Shown one piece after another: positions 20,901-31,856 of a DNA stretch of 64,000 nt. Below the pieces are notes generated by a model. It saw nothing but the letters and a program-made list of their open reading frames with translations. It ran no database searches and was not told where the DNA came from. The first letter of the stretch is position 1; the number at the start of each line of letters is the position of its first letter. The DNA is from Lepidostoma basale (taxonomy: Eukaryota > Arthropoda > Insecta > Trichoptera > Lepidostomatidae). A program made the translations under genes and the position numbers. Location: assembly GCA_022606425.2 (NCBI GenBank), contig JAHDVF020001346.1, forward strand, positions 372,001 to 436,000, given 5' to 3'.

Positions 20901-21454
20901 GCCATTAACGTATTGCTAAATTATTATTTTACATAATCATATGGTAAACTGAGTTTTATTATCACGGATACAATTATTTTTAATGATTGTACATATTAAT
21001 GATGATCCAGGCAATACTAAGTATACATTATTAATTTAATTCGGTGGTTTGAAATAGTTTGAATGCAAAGTAAAAATAAAGAATAATTGGAATAAGAATA
21101 GACAAAATTTATATTTTTTTATTGAATTTTTGTTTATAATGGAGAATAAAGAACTCTTTGCGTAGTTGGCAACCATGAAAAGGATGGTGGTAAAGCAAAC
21201 AAGTTAGGACTAACTTCGTACAATACATCCGCGGTGGAAAAGTTACCAAGTTACCAGGATATAACTTTGAAGCAATAATGGGGGAGACATTACCCTCTTA
21301 AAGAGTGCATGTGAGCGTAGATAATATCCAGTTTTTTTAGTTTAAACTTACGACTTTCAATAAGAGCAAAACTCGTGTAGATAAAAAAAAAAAATTATGT
21401 AAAAATTTAAGTAATAATTAAATAAAACGATCCTTTTTTGCTACAACTTACACT

Positions 21455-21660
21455 TATTATCTTTATTTCGACAGCGACCGATTTCGTCAGGCTGGCTGCC
21501 ACTAACAGACCAATGACACTGTTATAAACTTACTTCTTCATATACATATAGCTTCTATGTATTCGTAAAAATAATAATAAAATAATAATGTAAAATTTAT
21601 TTATTATAAATATTGATATTAGCGTCATTCTTAAATTTGTTTTTAAGTAATATACAATGA
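21455..21660 (-). repeat. Family 4 hairpin-GAAAC repeat
   Basis: Aligned with 12412-12630: TATCTTTATTTCGACAGCGACCGATTTCGTCAGG, AATGACACTGTTATAAACTT, ATTGATATTAGCGTCATTCTTAAATTTG. The GAAAC core has mutated to GAAAT. Confidence 0.6.
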
Positions 21661-23400
21661 AATTATATCTTATTACAGCTGACATTTATAAACAATATTG
21701 TTTAAAAATGTATTTGATATGTTTGTGAGATTTTGCTACAGTTAAGATTTTCATATTTTATCTGTGTTATTATAATTACAAGCACACTTAATGCGCTATA
21801 AGTTGGTCGTCAATATCCAGTCAAGTCATCGATTAAATATGTTGCTTTACTTCTTGTAACTGTATAATAAATTCTGTCACATGATTCCAAAATATTTCAA
21901 AAAAAAAATAACGGAAAATAGAAAAAATTCGTAAGATTTTTCATCGGAAAGGCGATAAATTTGTAGATTTTAATACTAGTGGCAATTTTCTTTGCAAATA
22001 TTTTTAAATTCGTTCTTATATAAATAAAAAAGTATTGTTGTTTTTGCAATGCCTTATTGATAATATTTAAATTAATTAACAGGCATTTGTCAGTTTGAAG
22101 TATACCTGTTTTAATATTTTTATTTAAATATTCGTCTTTACAAAGTGAATTTAAAATTATCTGCTTTTTCAAAAGACAATAGAATTCTCGTGAAATGTCT
22201 TAGTGTATATTATACCTATTTTCAATTACCATTTTACTTGAGCATTGTTTAATAATTGAAGAACAAGAAGGTTTATTGTTTTTAATTATTATAGCGTAGA
22301 GAAAAGCTTCCTGTGTATTATTACAATAAAGGTTTTTTTACGAATTACATTAATTTAACACTGTTTGTACAACTTCATTAGTTTATTTTCCTAGATTTAA
22401 TTCTTGTGTAAATTCAGCCCCAGAGTAGCGATAAAAACGTAATAAAATAAAAATGTAAAAGCTTATCCAAAGTGTAAGAATACACATACGAACTATCTTT
22501 CTAAAAAATACATTTAAAAAAACTTTAAATTTCATAAATACAATATTTACTCTTTGTATTCGTTTTATTTTATATTACTTATAATTAGTAACTTGTGGTT
22601 AGTTTATATTATTCTCTTGGTGTTTAAGGTACCTTTAGAATATTTTAAGAAAAAACAATTGAAAAATGAAAAAATATTTTGTAAAAATAATAATTAAGGA
22701 GTTCCACAATTTTTGTGCCATGAGTTTAGCAATATATAATAAAAATGTATTTAAATAAAGCAAATTAATGTTTTTGCGTTCATCAATATCAATGTTTTGA
22801 TAAAAGACAATCAACGCATAAATCATATGTATTGTATCATTATTGTAATGTTGTAAATCTCTACAACAAATGTTTACAAGAAGTTTTAATATATATTATA
22901 ACGACAGAAAAGATAATTTTGTTTCACCTTGATAGCAAATAGGACTTATATAATGTATTTTGAAATCTAGAAACATATGCTTTTAAAACTCCATTTTACT
23001 TACGTTTTCTAAATTTAAAAAAAAAATAAGGAAAGCGACTTACATTTGAAAATGCTTTTGTAAATCGAAATATATTCCCTCCGTTAAAATGTAATTGAAT
23101 TGATTGGAGACGTACGTTTCCCACAATATTAAACGCTTTTTAATAGTTTAACAGATGCCATAAGCCAAGAATTCTAGTCAAATGGTAGATACTCATAACA
23201 CGTGTATGGTTATTATCTCGATAACCACCTTAGGAAAAACAAAAACAATGTTTTATATTATAACTCTTTACAAGAGTAATTTTCCTTTGTTTTCATCGCA
23301 ATAGATATTCAATTTAAGCTTCAACGTATTGTTAGAGAGGACTATACTGAAGGTAGGTATATATGTACATGAATGTGGACGTGGCTTTCGTGTTGTGTAA
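21661..23400. other. Long AT-rich stretch, nothing recognised
   Basis: About 1.7 kb dominated by A/T runs. Open frames here are short, low-complexity and on both strands. I find no member of the window's repeat families. Confidence 0.5.
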
Positions 23401-23404
23401 TTTG

Positions 23405-23640
23405 AATAAAGTTTAAGCTCCACAAAACCTATATTTTATGTTCCTCGGCACAGTGTACCGGTATATAAAACTGTACATTGGGTAGAGCCGGTCACAATGG
23501 GGCCGGGGTCTTGTCTTCCCACACCGGCCATTGGGTTTTATTACCGCTACGTTCAGGTCTCCGGCGGTGGGCGACACGGCTCCGCTTGTATAGGGATGAC
23601 TACCATTAACTCTCCCATCCAATTTATTTACCAATAAACA
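23405..23640. promoter_or_regulatory. Single-copy GC-rich island
   Basis: Contains three related words: ACATTGGGTAG, CACAATGGGG and GCCATTGGGTTTTATTAC (CCATTG/ACAATGG, Sox-like), plus TTTTATTAC (posterior Hox-like). Also GTATATAAAAC, a TATA-like word, at 23461. No repeat relatives. Confidence 0.3.
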
Positions 23641-23814
23641 TATAAACCAATACCAATTGCTAGTTATTTGAATTTAAACTATAAATTTCAAAGTTAAGAT
23701 CGTTTCATGTAAAAAAAAAAAAACATTTTTTTTCTTCATATTTTTAAATTTCGATTTTAACAAGCGATGTGCGAACCAAGGGACTACTAAGAACATCGGA
23801 GATGAAGTTCCTAA

Positions 23815-23944
23815 GATCAAATACTGGAAAGACGTAAGAAAAACTTAGAGAAATAGAGGATATCGCTTCGGAGATATCTTAAACTATAAAACAATTGTTT
23901 GTTATATCTTTTGAGAAAATAAACTGATTTGATTCGATTTGATT
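23815..23944 (+). mobile_element. Jockey-like LINE 3' tail fragment
   Basis: TTTTGAGAAAATAAACTGATTTGATTCGATTTGATTTG is the same terminal pattern, AATAAACTGATTTGATTTG, as the minus-strand element at 62642-62947. Only non-coding tail and a little upstream sequence remain. Confidence 0.65.
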
Positions 23945-24125
23945 TGAAAGTGGAGTAGATCCAGAAGAAGATACTGGAGGGACCATGTAGCCCGAATGGA
24001 TGGTGACAGACTTGCATATACCCGCCCACCTAGAAGACCACCTAAGAGATGGAAGGACAGCTGGACCTCATCATCCGACGAGACATTTACAGATTCACAT
24101 CTATTAAAAGAAGAAGAAGAAGAAT
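23945..24125 (+). mobile_element. RTE-like group B C-terminus with (GAA)n tail
   Basis: The frame reads RRRYWRDHVARMDGDRLAY, then RRPPKRWKDSWTSSS, and ends SHLLKEEEEE as it runs into (GAA)5. This is the 'W..HV.RM…GRPPKRW.D.W' end of RTE-type elements whose tails are GAA repeats. Confidence 0.85.
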
Positions 24126-24478
24126 ACTATAACTGGTGAAATATTTAATACATAATTTTCGTTTTTAGTAATATTCAATAAAATAATATGAATTAAATAC
24201 AACATATAAAAACATGGTGAAATTTTAACAATTTAAACAATACGATCACTCACAAAATAAACAAAATTTCATTCGTGAATTATTTAATTGTAATAATAAA
24301 CAGGAAAACATCATATTTTCCTTTAAATTTTAAAAGAAAACTGCGAGATTTTTAGTTAAAATATTATTTATTCGGTAATAGTATTATACATTTATATAAT
24401 AACACATTTAGTTAAACTATTTTCCAAATAATTAAGTTATTGACGAGTTTTCCTTCGAAAAAAAAATCTCCTCACGTA

Positions 24479-24830
24479 TCCTTCTTCTTCTTCTTCCTTG
24501 TTGTAGACCTATGCGTTCTGTTCTCTAGAGTGTTGCTTCTCCTGTGAGGTAGACTTCCAGCTGTCCTTCCATCTTTTAGGAGGTCTTCTACGAGGACGAG
24601 TCCCTTGAGGCTGATTATGTAATTTAGGGGAGTTTGGTGATGTTCGTTCTTTGGACATGACCAAACCAGTCCCTTCTTCGCTGTCTACTCCATCTTTTAA
24701 TATCCTCAGTCTAACATATCTATCTTATTCTGGTGTTCCTCACGCGATCTCACAGTATCTTGCCTGCTATCTTCCTCCGTGTCTTCATCTCGGAATTCCT
24801 CAAAGCTCGTTTGGTTTTTACGTATTACCA
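24479..24830 (-). mobile_element. RTE-like group B C-terminus
   Basis: Minus-strand translation runs from the KTKRALRNSEMKT-like region through RPRGRPPKRWKDSWKS to the (GAA)n tail (CTTCTTCTTCTTC at 24480). Close relative of 26921-27412, with several stops. Confidence 0.85.
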
Positions 24831-24859
24831 TTCATAAAAAAATACGTTAAATTTTGAAT

Positions 24860-25655
24860 CAAGACAAGCTTAACATTTCACATAAATATATTTCAGACAA
24901 AGATGAAACGTATTTTTTATAAAAGCATATTTACAAAGCATTTAATGTTCTATTTTCAATAAAAATGTCATTTCATTTGTTTAACATGAAACAAAGAAAG
25001 ATTTGATCCGATTTTCGTCAAAACAAGATTTGAAATCTGGAATCTTTTTGTCCTTGTTTTTAATTTTATATTTGGTTTGATGTTCTATTTATTAATCAAG
25101 TTTTTTATTTTGGTATTCGTGCAATATTGAACATTCGATGGTCGATGCTAATCAATATCCCCGTTGTATGATAATAATGGAATATTTTATTATATTGTGC
25201 TTCTGAGTCGAGATTGTATTTTCTATTGAAAGGTTAAATCAATAATTTGATAGACGAACTTCTAGGGTTATTGTGCAGACTAATATGATTACATTATTTT
25301 CATCGTCGTCGATAAAGTGTATCACAAAATTTCACAAGGATTGAAATTACAAAAAAATATATAATGTTTTGTTGTAACTGAAAGGAGATATTATTTGTTT
25401 ATATATAAACTTTATTCAGTATTTTTATCCTAATATCAAATCTATATATAATCTGATAATTTTTAAGCGTAGGAGATATTAACTTGTTGAAAATAGAAAT
25501 TATTACGGTTAAATAATCAATATGTGATTCTATTAATTATTGAAATAAGAAGTAAGATATTTTGTTACTAAAATTTTTGGTTCTTATTATAAATGAATAC
25601 GTTAGAAAATATCTTTGTATTTTTTGTATAATAGTTTATTTTCATTTCTGGGAAG
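24860..25655. other. AT-rich spacer, nothing recognised
   Basis: No repeat family member or gene signal. CATCGTCGTCGATAAAG at 25299 is the only GC-bearing word. Confidence 0.5.
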
Positions 25656-25659
25656 TAAT

Positions 25660-26110
25660 TCAAACAAAGAATCGTACATCCCTACGAGGCATGGGGTATA
25701 TCTTAAATTATATGGTTGAGGAGTTCTCACTTGCGGTTCGAAACCGCTTGGCAGACATGACAGCTACAGGGAAATGGTTGTACGCCGTTGGCTACGGTCG
25801 CCGTACGCTAAAATAACCCCTACCGGCTCTGCCATTCAAGGAGGGTACATAAAAGTGTCTTGGAGTAATGGTCGTCTGTGGACGGTAGAAAAACGTACCT
25901 GTATCTGTCAAAGAAAAAGGGGAAACTAAAATTGACACTTGTCTCTCCCTGCAAATTGTCCGTCCGTACATACTGAAGTCGTCAAATTTCTTTTTTTCTG
26001 TTATTAACTACCCGTATGGGATTTGGTTGGTTCTGCAGGACTCCGTAACTTTCTAAAATACACGACAATCGGGAGAATTTCAATTACTACCCACGTGCCG
26101 GCATTCTTCA
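25660..26110. promoter_or_regulatory. Single-copy GC-richer island
   Basis: Contains GACATGACAGCTACAG and CTGTATCTGTCAAAG, two TGACAG (Meis/Hth-like) words in opposite orientation, and ACGGTCGCCGTACG. An 84-codon plus-strand frame overlaps the first part without recognisable content. Confidence 0.3.
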
Positions 26111-26271
26111 AATAGAAAACATTGTTTTCGTCTCAACGTAATACTATTATTTTCATGTTTACAGCGAGTACGACGTAAATATAAAACATAAACAATTTTT
26201 GATCATATTTATTTTCTTTGAAACACCACACATTATTTTTTCTATATTCGCCATACTTGGTGTTGTAATTG

Positions 26272-26566
26272 CTTTATTTCTCTTTTTTTATATACTTTGT
26301 TTATACAACACTTACATTAAATATTTGTTTAATTACATAGACATATTTCGGACAACCAGTCCTTCTTCAGTGATACATATTATAATTAGGTTCCAAAATA
26401 AATCTTCATAACATCTCTCCGGTCATGTAAACAATTTTATAATATTTTAAATATAAAGATACATATTATCATTATAATATTATATGTATCAAGTGTTGGA
26501 AGGATTTTTTTTAATTTAAGTGTTGTATAAACAAAATGTATTAAAAAAAAGAACAAGAGAAATACC
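26272..26566. mobile_element. Foldback family 3 element
   Basis: TATTTCTCTTTTTTTATATACTTTGTTTATACAACACTTAC on the left; GTGTTGTATAAACAAAATGTATTAAAAAAAAGAACAAGAGAAATA on the right. The left arm keeps ATTTCGGACAACCAGTCCTTCTTCAGTGAT. The right arm's hairpin is eroded (AAGTGTTGGAAGG). Confidence 0.85.
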
Positions 26567-26619
26567 ACACAATATTTTTTTATAGAAATAATTTAAAATA
26601 AATAAAATTACATATTAAC

Positions 26620-26870
26620 CCAAACCTGTTTAACACATGTCAAAACTGACCGGATTCATGATAAAATTTGTTTAGTACAATATATATCTATAATTTTTAA
26701 ACTACACTGATGAAGGATTTCTATGTTCCGAAACATGTTTGGTTTAATGCGTAATTTTTCATTTTATTTGTAGATATTTAAAAATAAATTGTTGTGTTAC
26801 AAAGATAAAAGAAGAATAGATATTGTTCTATATGAATCCGCAACACAAAGTAATGGTGAATATTGAATAT
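26620..26870 (+). repeat. Foldback family 3-like arm with hammerhead-like motif
   Basis: CTGATGA at 26707, stem GGA…TCC, then GAAACATGTTTGGTTTAA. Followed by the family's one-sided tail (CGCAACACAAAGTAATGGTGAATATTG at 26838). No opposite arm is evident, so this is a single-arm derivative. Confidence 0.65.
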
Positions 26871-26920
26871 ATAAACAATTATGTGATAAATTTAACTTGA
26901 AATAAGTTTACATTTTTATA

Positions 26921-27412
26921 ACTTCTTCTTCCTTATTGTAGACCTATGTGGTATGTTCTCTAGAGTGTTGCTCTTCCTTTGAGGTAGATTCCCAGCTATC
27001 CTTCCATCTTTTAGGAGGTCTTCCACGAGGACGAGTCCCATGAGGCTGATTATGCAATGAAATATAGGGGAGTCTGGTGGTGTCCATTCTTGTAACATGA
27101 CCGTACCAGTCCCTTTTATGCTGTCTGCTCCATCTTATAATATCCTCAACCTCACATATCTCTCTTATTCTGGTGTTCCTCTCGCGATCTCTCAGTGTCT
27201 TGTCTGCTATCGTCCTCAGTGTCTTCATTTCGGTAGTCTTCAAAACTTGTTTGGTCCTTACTGTGTCTGCCCTTGCTTCGACGCCATATGTTATTATTGG
27301 TCTTACGCGTGCTTTATAGATTCTCATCTTACTCTTAATGGCTATGTTTTTCCATATTGCGGATTTTAGAACCCCAGCCCCATTTTGGTTACGTGTTTCC
27401 AAATAAATAATG
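26921..27412 (-). mobile_element. RTE-like group B C-terminus, longest copy
   Basis: Minus-strand frame: KARVRPIITYGVEARADTVR, TEMKTLRTIADKTLRDRERN, RIREICEVEDI, RDWYGHVTRMDTTRLPYISL, GRPPKRWKDSWES. The order matches the post-RT domain of RTE/endonuclease-reverse-transcriptase elements ('YG.E.W…EMK.LR…R.RN..IR…W.GH..RM'). Open for over 150 codons and ends by the CTTCTTCTTCC tail. It continues upstream into repeat R (27440). Confidence 0.88.
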
Positions 27413-27439
27413 TAAAGACAGTGAAGATATTCATTGGTA

Positions 27440-27592
27440 TGCCATATTGCCTCTTTGCAAGGATAACGTGACATTTCGAAAATCAAATCCGCCGTATTCA
27501 ACATTATTTTCTACAAAAACATAGTATTTTTAAAGTGAAAAACGGAGAATTTATGAGGGAAAGAGACAACACAACAGTGGTATATTGTGTTG
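27440..27592 (-). repeat. Repeat R (CACGTTATTCTTGCAAAGAGGC) copy
   Basis: The minus strand matches 50985-51118 plus: GTTGTGTTGTCTCTTTCCC, TAAATTCTC, TAGAAAATAATGTTGAATACGGCGGATTTGATTTTCGAAATGTCACGTTATCC. It ends where the 51 kb copy explodes into (TA)n. Confidence 0.8.
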
Positions 27593-27690
27593 TCACGTTG
27601 TCTCTTTCAGACGCTTATCTTATTTCATTTAAAAAAAATTAAATTTTTCGAGATAACACGTTATTCTTGCAAAGAGGCGATATATAAATT
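27593..27690 (+). repeat. Repeat R, second partial copy in opposite orientation
   Basis: CACGTTGTCTCTTTCAGACGC and AACACGTTATTCTTGCAAAGAGGCGATATATAAATT. Together with 27440-27592 this forms an imperfect head-to-head pair. Confidence 0.7.
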
Positions 27691-27964
27691 AAAACAATAA
27701 TTATATGATAAAATCTATATTTTCTTAGATACAATCAGATGAGACAATCTCTGTAATTCAGACATATTTTGAGTATGATTATGGATATCTTAGTGTACAT
27801 ATCATTCACTGTCTGGTCGACAAGAGATAGACGTTTAGAATATCAAATACATCTCATATGATTATAGTTTTCTACAAAAGATCTATGAAACAAAGTACAA
27901 TTCCGATTTTGTATTATCTTTGACGTTATGAATGCAAAATATGTCAATTCGGATTAAATAATAT

Positions 27965-28810
27965 TACTGCAAATAGAAATATATCCACAGAAGCAAAGAT
28001 GGCAGTACACTATGGAGTTTTAGTGCCAACCCACTAAATAAAAACACTGTTTTTCCATTTTATAGTGGAAAAAACATGGAAAAAACATAATAACATAATA
28101 AATCGTCATTATGGAATTCCACAGTGTTGACGCCATAAGATTAATAAACGCCATTTATCAAAAATCAAGTAAAATTGTTCAAGGCAACGGGAAACCACTC
28201 TAATAATCAATCAATCAAGAAATCAATATGGTGAGGAAATATTCGGCACAGTGATCAACAAGGTGGGGGGGAACTGACACGGCACTTTAATAATAAGATA
28301 CACGTTCATATACAAAGAAGACTTACCATGAATTTGCTAAAGAATTGTTTTTTATATACGAGTATGATTCAGCCAGCCAACCCATATATATGAAAGCGAA
28401 GCATGAAACTGACAGTGGAAAGATAAGATCAGAATAAATGTGGTAGAAATGAGTATAGAATACCTTGAACCAAATTTAAAATTCTGACATCAGGAAGGGA
28501 TGTAGAGTGGAAGAAAGTAATAAAATCAAAATTATGAAAGGATCACTGCGTTGATATGGACATTTAGAACATATGGTAGAACAAGATATGGTTAAGAAGA
28601 TAAGCTTTGGCGATGTAAATGTAATACGAAGTCGTGGAAAACAATGACAAGTCGCCCATGTCAGTAGTCGGAAGAATCGACGTGCGTGTATGACTTGTTG
28701 TATGAATGCGGAAGGAAGCTAGAAAGATATATCAGAAAAGAGTAGTGTGGCGATCTATATTCTGTACCTATCCTTTCAGAGAAACGGCGTGATGATTTGC
28801 ATGTTTATTT
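27965..28810 (+). mobile_element. LINE-A2 copy split by a 342 bp insertion
   Basis: 27965-28033 encodes STEAKMAVHYGVLVP. Homology resumes at 28385 with ATATATGAAAGCGAAGCATG and runs to CCTATCCTTTCAGAGAAACGGCGTGATGATTTG. On the coding strand the terminal hairpin is eroded (AUCCUUUCAGAG). Frame badly broken. The break is bounded by the 9 bp repeat GCCAACCCA. Confidence 0.85.
28034..28375. mobile_element. Insertion in LINE-A2 flanked by 9 bp TSD
   Basis: 342 bp between GCCAACCCA (28025-28033) and GCCAACCCA (28376-28384). It carries GGAATTCCACAGTGTTGACGCC (shared with 37508 and, inverted, 9432) and CAAGGCAACGGGAAACCACTCTAATAATC. No inverted ends or coding. Element class unknown. Confidence 0.8.
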
Positions 28811-28830
28811 GAGTATTAATTTATACAAAT

Positions 28831-28884
28831 CCATGTTGAAAATCGGAAGATTCGACGTGCGTTTATGACTAGTTGTATTAATGT
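28831..28884 (+). mobile_element. LINE-A2 scrap, target of the 28885 insertion
   Basis: GAAAATCGGAAGATTCGACGTGCGTTTATGACTAGTTGTATTAATGT is the SRKNRRACMT region of A2. Its last 15 bp are duplicated at 29243-29257. Confidence 0.8.
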
Positions 28885-29242
28885 ATCATCCTTTTGATTG
28901 ATGACAAGAAAAGGCTAAATTAAATTAACGTAAGTCCCGGATGGACAAGGAACAGGCCTAGGTAGTGCAGCGAGACTGACGAAAGGGCGTCGCTGCGTCC
29001 AATAACAGTCTCGGGTGGTGGTGGGAACCTTATATATGATCTATTTCTGGACACAGTCTTTGGTCTTCCGTCACCGCCATTATTTCTACATGAAATTGAG
29101 ATTTACAGAATCTCACAAATGTTTCAAGATCAATCAATACTTTAAGTTAATTTAACATTAATCAAATGTAGTGCAGCGAGACTGACGAAAGGGCGTAGCT
29201 GCGTCCTATAACAGTCTCGGGTGGTGGTGGGAACCTTATATA
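28885..29242. mobile_element. 358 bp insertion with 15 bp TSD and internal direct repeat
   Basis: Flanked by TAGTTGTATTAATGT on both sides. Inside, an ~80 bp block occurs twice (28961 and 29169): GTAGTGCAGCGAGACTGACG…CAGTCTCGGGTGGTGGTGGGAACCTTATATA. CGAGACTG/CAGTCTCG make an 8 bp stem and TTATATAT resembles a TATA box. Could be an LTR-pair remnant or a dimeric SINE. The 15 bp TSD favours a target-primed retroelement. Confidence 0.75.
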
Positions 29243-29394
29243 TAGTTGTATTAATGTGGATTTTCTCTACCCATTCTTTCAGTGGTAGTTTTTTAGTTGT
29301 TCTGTTTCTCCATGAAAAAGTAAGTTAGAAAACATTATACACGTAAGTGGTTCCAAAAAGATGCTTCATAATTAAGTCATGCAGTTTACGATGC

Positions 29395-29600
29395 AAATGA
29401 ATGCGTTCTCTCCGCTCCGGAAGCGGGTACTATTTCCGGTTGTTTGAAGGCGAGGGCCAGCGCTGAGCAAATTTACATATCGGTAGTGGCCGCTTTGAGC
29501 CAGCCTGAATTAAGCGGCCGGCCGGGCTTATTAGCCGCACGCACCCGCCGCGGCCGCGCCGGTGTCCGCAGGGCGACTGCCAGAAAAAATGTATACATTC
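29395..29600. promoter_or_regulatory. Single-copy GC-rich island
   Basis: ACGATGCAAATGAATG includes an ATGCAAAT octamer (POU-like) at 29390-29401. Followed by GAATTAAGCGGCCGGCCGGGC, CGCCGCGGCCGCGCCGGTG and ATTTACATATCG. The most GC-dense stretch of the first 30 kb. Candidate enhancer or promoter; no transcript evidence. Confidence 0.35.
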
Positions 29601-29700
29601 CGCCAGGATGTGGTATTCAAAGAACAAACTCCTCGCACAACAGATATATTTTTATTTATTTTATTTTTATTTTACTTTTACATGTTATAGATAAAAAAAA

Positions 29701-30092
29701 AACTAACTAACTAACCATCACGCCGTCTCCCCGAAGGGGTAGGCAGAATGAATGGACTGCCACACTTTTCTTTCCTGACATATTTCTCTTGCTTTCTCAA
29801 CATTCATACATCGTGTCCTGCACGCGCGTCGATTTCTCTGACTCCGCACATGGCCGACATTCAATATTTGATTTATTTGAGCGTGCCACGTTTTCCTCGG
29901 TCTTCGTCTATTTCTGGTTCCATTTACATCGTTAACATATAATTTTTTTTCCATTCTCTCTTCATTCATTTTTTCCATATGTCCAAACCATCTTAATGAT
30001 CCTTGATGATATGATATCATACACAGAGTATCTACGCATTCGTCTAAGAGATCTCATTTCCACTGCATTTATTCTACTTTCATCCTTCATTT
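29701..30092 (-). mobile_element. LINE-A 3' end, young copy
   Basis: Three TAAC units and the intact hairpin. The minus-strand frame is open for 100 codons to the stop (LRWFGHMEKMNEERMEKKLY, ACRTRCMNVEKAREICQERK, AYPFGETA). A ~70 bp deletion at 30003 removes the MNKI region. Confidence 0.93.
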
Positions 30093-30424
30093 TACATTAT
30101 TTGTGTTAAATATTAATTTGACTAAATAAGTTTTTGGACTGTAGTTGTCACACTAGGCATGGCCTGTATCGTGACAACTACATAAAATAGCATGTTAGTA
30201 GAATTGTTAGTAAAATGGCTGTTTGTTAGTATTTGTTAGTAATCTTATGCTAACATTGGTAAGAGACTTATCGCAACATGATGATATAATTAAAATTAAA
30301 TGCTAGGAAAGTTGTGATAATAAAATACTTAGGATACATAGGAAAACTCTTCTAAATCTAAAAGAACTCGGAACAGTACTTTTAATTAATTTATTGTTTC
30401 TTGAACAATTATGTAAAACACTAT

Positions 30425-30722
30425 ATTAAACAGATTCAAGGCCATGCTTGGAATCCCCTTAAGGACAGATTAAGAAACGAATTTATTCGACAACAAACCG
30501 AGAAGACTAAGGTGGCTCTGAGCTGGCTCAACCGACGGGCAATGGGAGATACGGAGAGAGTGGAAACCGCGTACAGGATTCCGCACAGTTGGACGTCCCC
30601 CTGCCTGCTGGACCGACGATCTGAAGAAGATTACTGGACATGAATGGATGGAAGCGGCAATGGATAGGGGGTGGTGGCATGCTTTGGGAGATGCTGTCTG
30701 TATATGGTGTTGATGACATAGT
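30425..30722 (+). mobile_element. RTE-like group C C-terminus
   Basis: Reads LKDRLRNEFIRQQTEKTKVA, a WTSP block, then in the next frame DLKKITGHEWMEAAMDRGWW and HALGDAVCIWC-stop. This is the 'RWTDD.KR.AG..WM.AA.DR..W..L.EAY.Q.W' terminus common in insect LINEs. One frameshift separates the halves. Confidence 0.85.
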
Positions 30723-30960
30723 AATATTGTGAAGAAGCAGATGGCGCTTTTGGAGAGATCACGTGGACCGCATGGAGAATACACTAATTGCAAAAATTGT
30801 TTAAAAAAATAAAACCCCAGCAGCAAGAGATTTTCCAGGAAGGCCGCCGAAGAGATGGAGAGATGGCTGGACATCATCATCCCAGGACAGTCACCGTCAT
30901 GAATAATGAACAGGTCATACGACCAACACTAAGAGCAAGAACTGCAAATAAAATATTTAC
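30723..30960 (+). mobile_element. RTE-like group B fragment
   Basis: FWRDHVDRMENTLIAKIV, then FPGRPPKRWRDGWTSSSQD in frame before a shift, then NNEQVIRPTLRARTANK. Directly follows the group C stop. Its 3' part is homologous to the minus-strand fragment at 12829. Confidence 0.8.
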
Positions 30961-31059
30961 ACAATGGGGGTTAAAAACCTACCAAAATGTTTTACAACAT
31001 TCACTAAAGATATTTTCTTATGTTTAATTTATGTGTTTACATTTTCTTGGGTTACTCTG

Positions 31060-31215
31060 CAGAAGTGAATATTTCCATATATTTAACGGACCGTGGTTAC
31101 GGGTTAGTTTTCCACAAAATTACCTACTCGAAGCGCCGATGCCCTTTGTAGATGTTTTGAACAAAATGGCCGCATAGCCGCTCGTTCGGTTTTCGTACAC
31201 TTAAAGTGTTAAGAT
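31060..31215. promoter_or_regulatory. Small single-copy island with YY1/Pho-like site
   Basis: ACAAAATGGCCGCATAGCCG at 31162-31181 matches the AAAATGGC core of Pho/YY1 sites. Surrounded by ACGGACCGTGGTTACGGG and GAAGCGCCGATGCCC. Inference from motif only. Confidence 0.25.
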
Positions 31216-31429
31216 TTTATTGACTATGAACGATTATATGCAGGATATTTTATTTGTACGTTGAATTAATCTATATACGGAAAAAAAATACCTCTCAGAT
31301 TTTTAGCATTCGGCGTTTGCCACATTTATACCCTCAATTTCTACATTATAATAAAAAATCACGTATATCTTAAACCACCTCTTATAAAAATCAAAATGTT
31401 ACGGAATCAAAATACATTTATTTCTAATT

Positions 31430-31856
31430 AACTAACTAACCATCACGCCGTATCCCCGAAGGGGTAGGCAGAAAGAATGGACTTCCACACTTTTCTTTCC
31501 TGACATATTTCTCTCGATTCCTCAACATTCATACATAGTGTCATACACGCGCGTCGATTTCTCTGACTCCTCACATGACCGACATTCAATATTTGATTCA
31601 TTTGATCGTGCCACGTTTTCCTCGGTTTTCCTGTACTTCTAGTTACATTTACATCGTTAACATATACTTTTTTTACTATTCTTTCTTCATTCATTATTTT
31701 CATGTGTCCAAACCATCTCAATGATACTTTCATTATTTTGTTCATAACACCATCATTCGCACCGTATTCACTTCTAATATTGTCAGTCGACACTCTATCA
31801 TAGAGAGATTATCTACACATTCGTCTCAGAGATCTCATTTCTACTGCATTTATTTC
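31430..31856 (-). mobile_element. LINE-A 3' end
   Basis: Tail, hairpin (ATCCCCGAAGGGGTAGG). Frame open on the minus strand for 116 codons (STDNIRSEYGANDGVMNKIM … SILSAYPFGDTA), with an E-to-D change next to the end. Truncated at CTACTGCATTTATT. Confidence 0.92.

Noticed and set aside
30470..30880. 136-codon minus-strand frame
   Set aside because: Shadow of the plus-strand RTE-like C-termini at 30425-30960.
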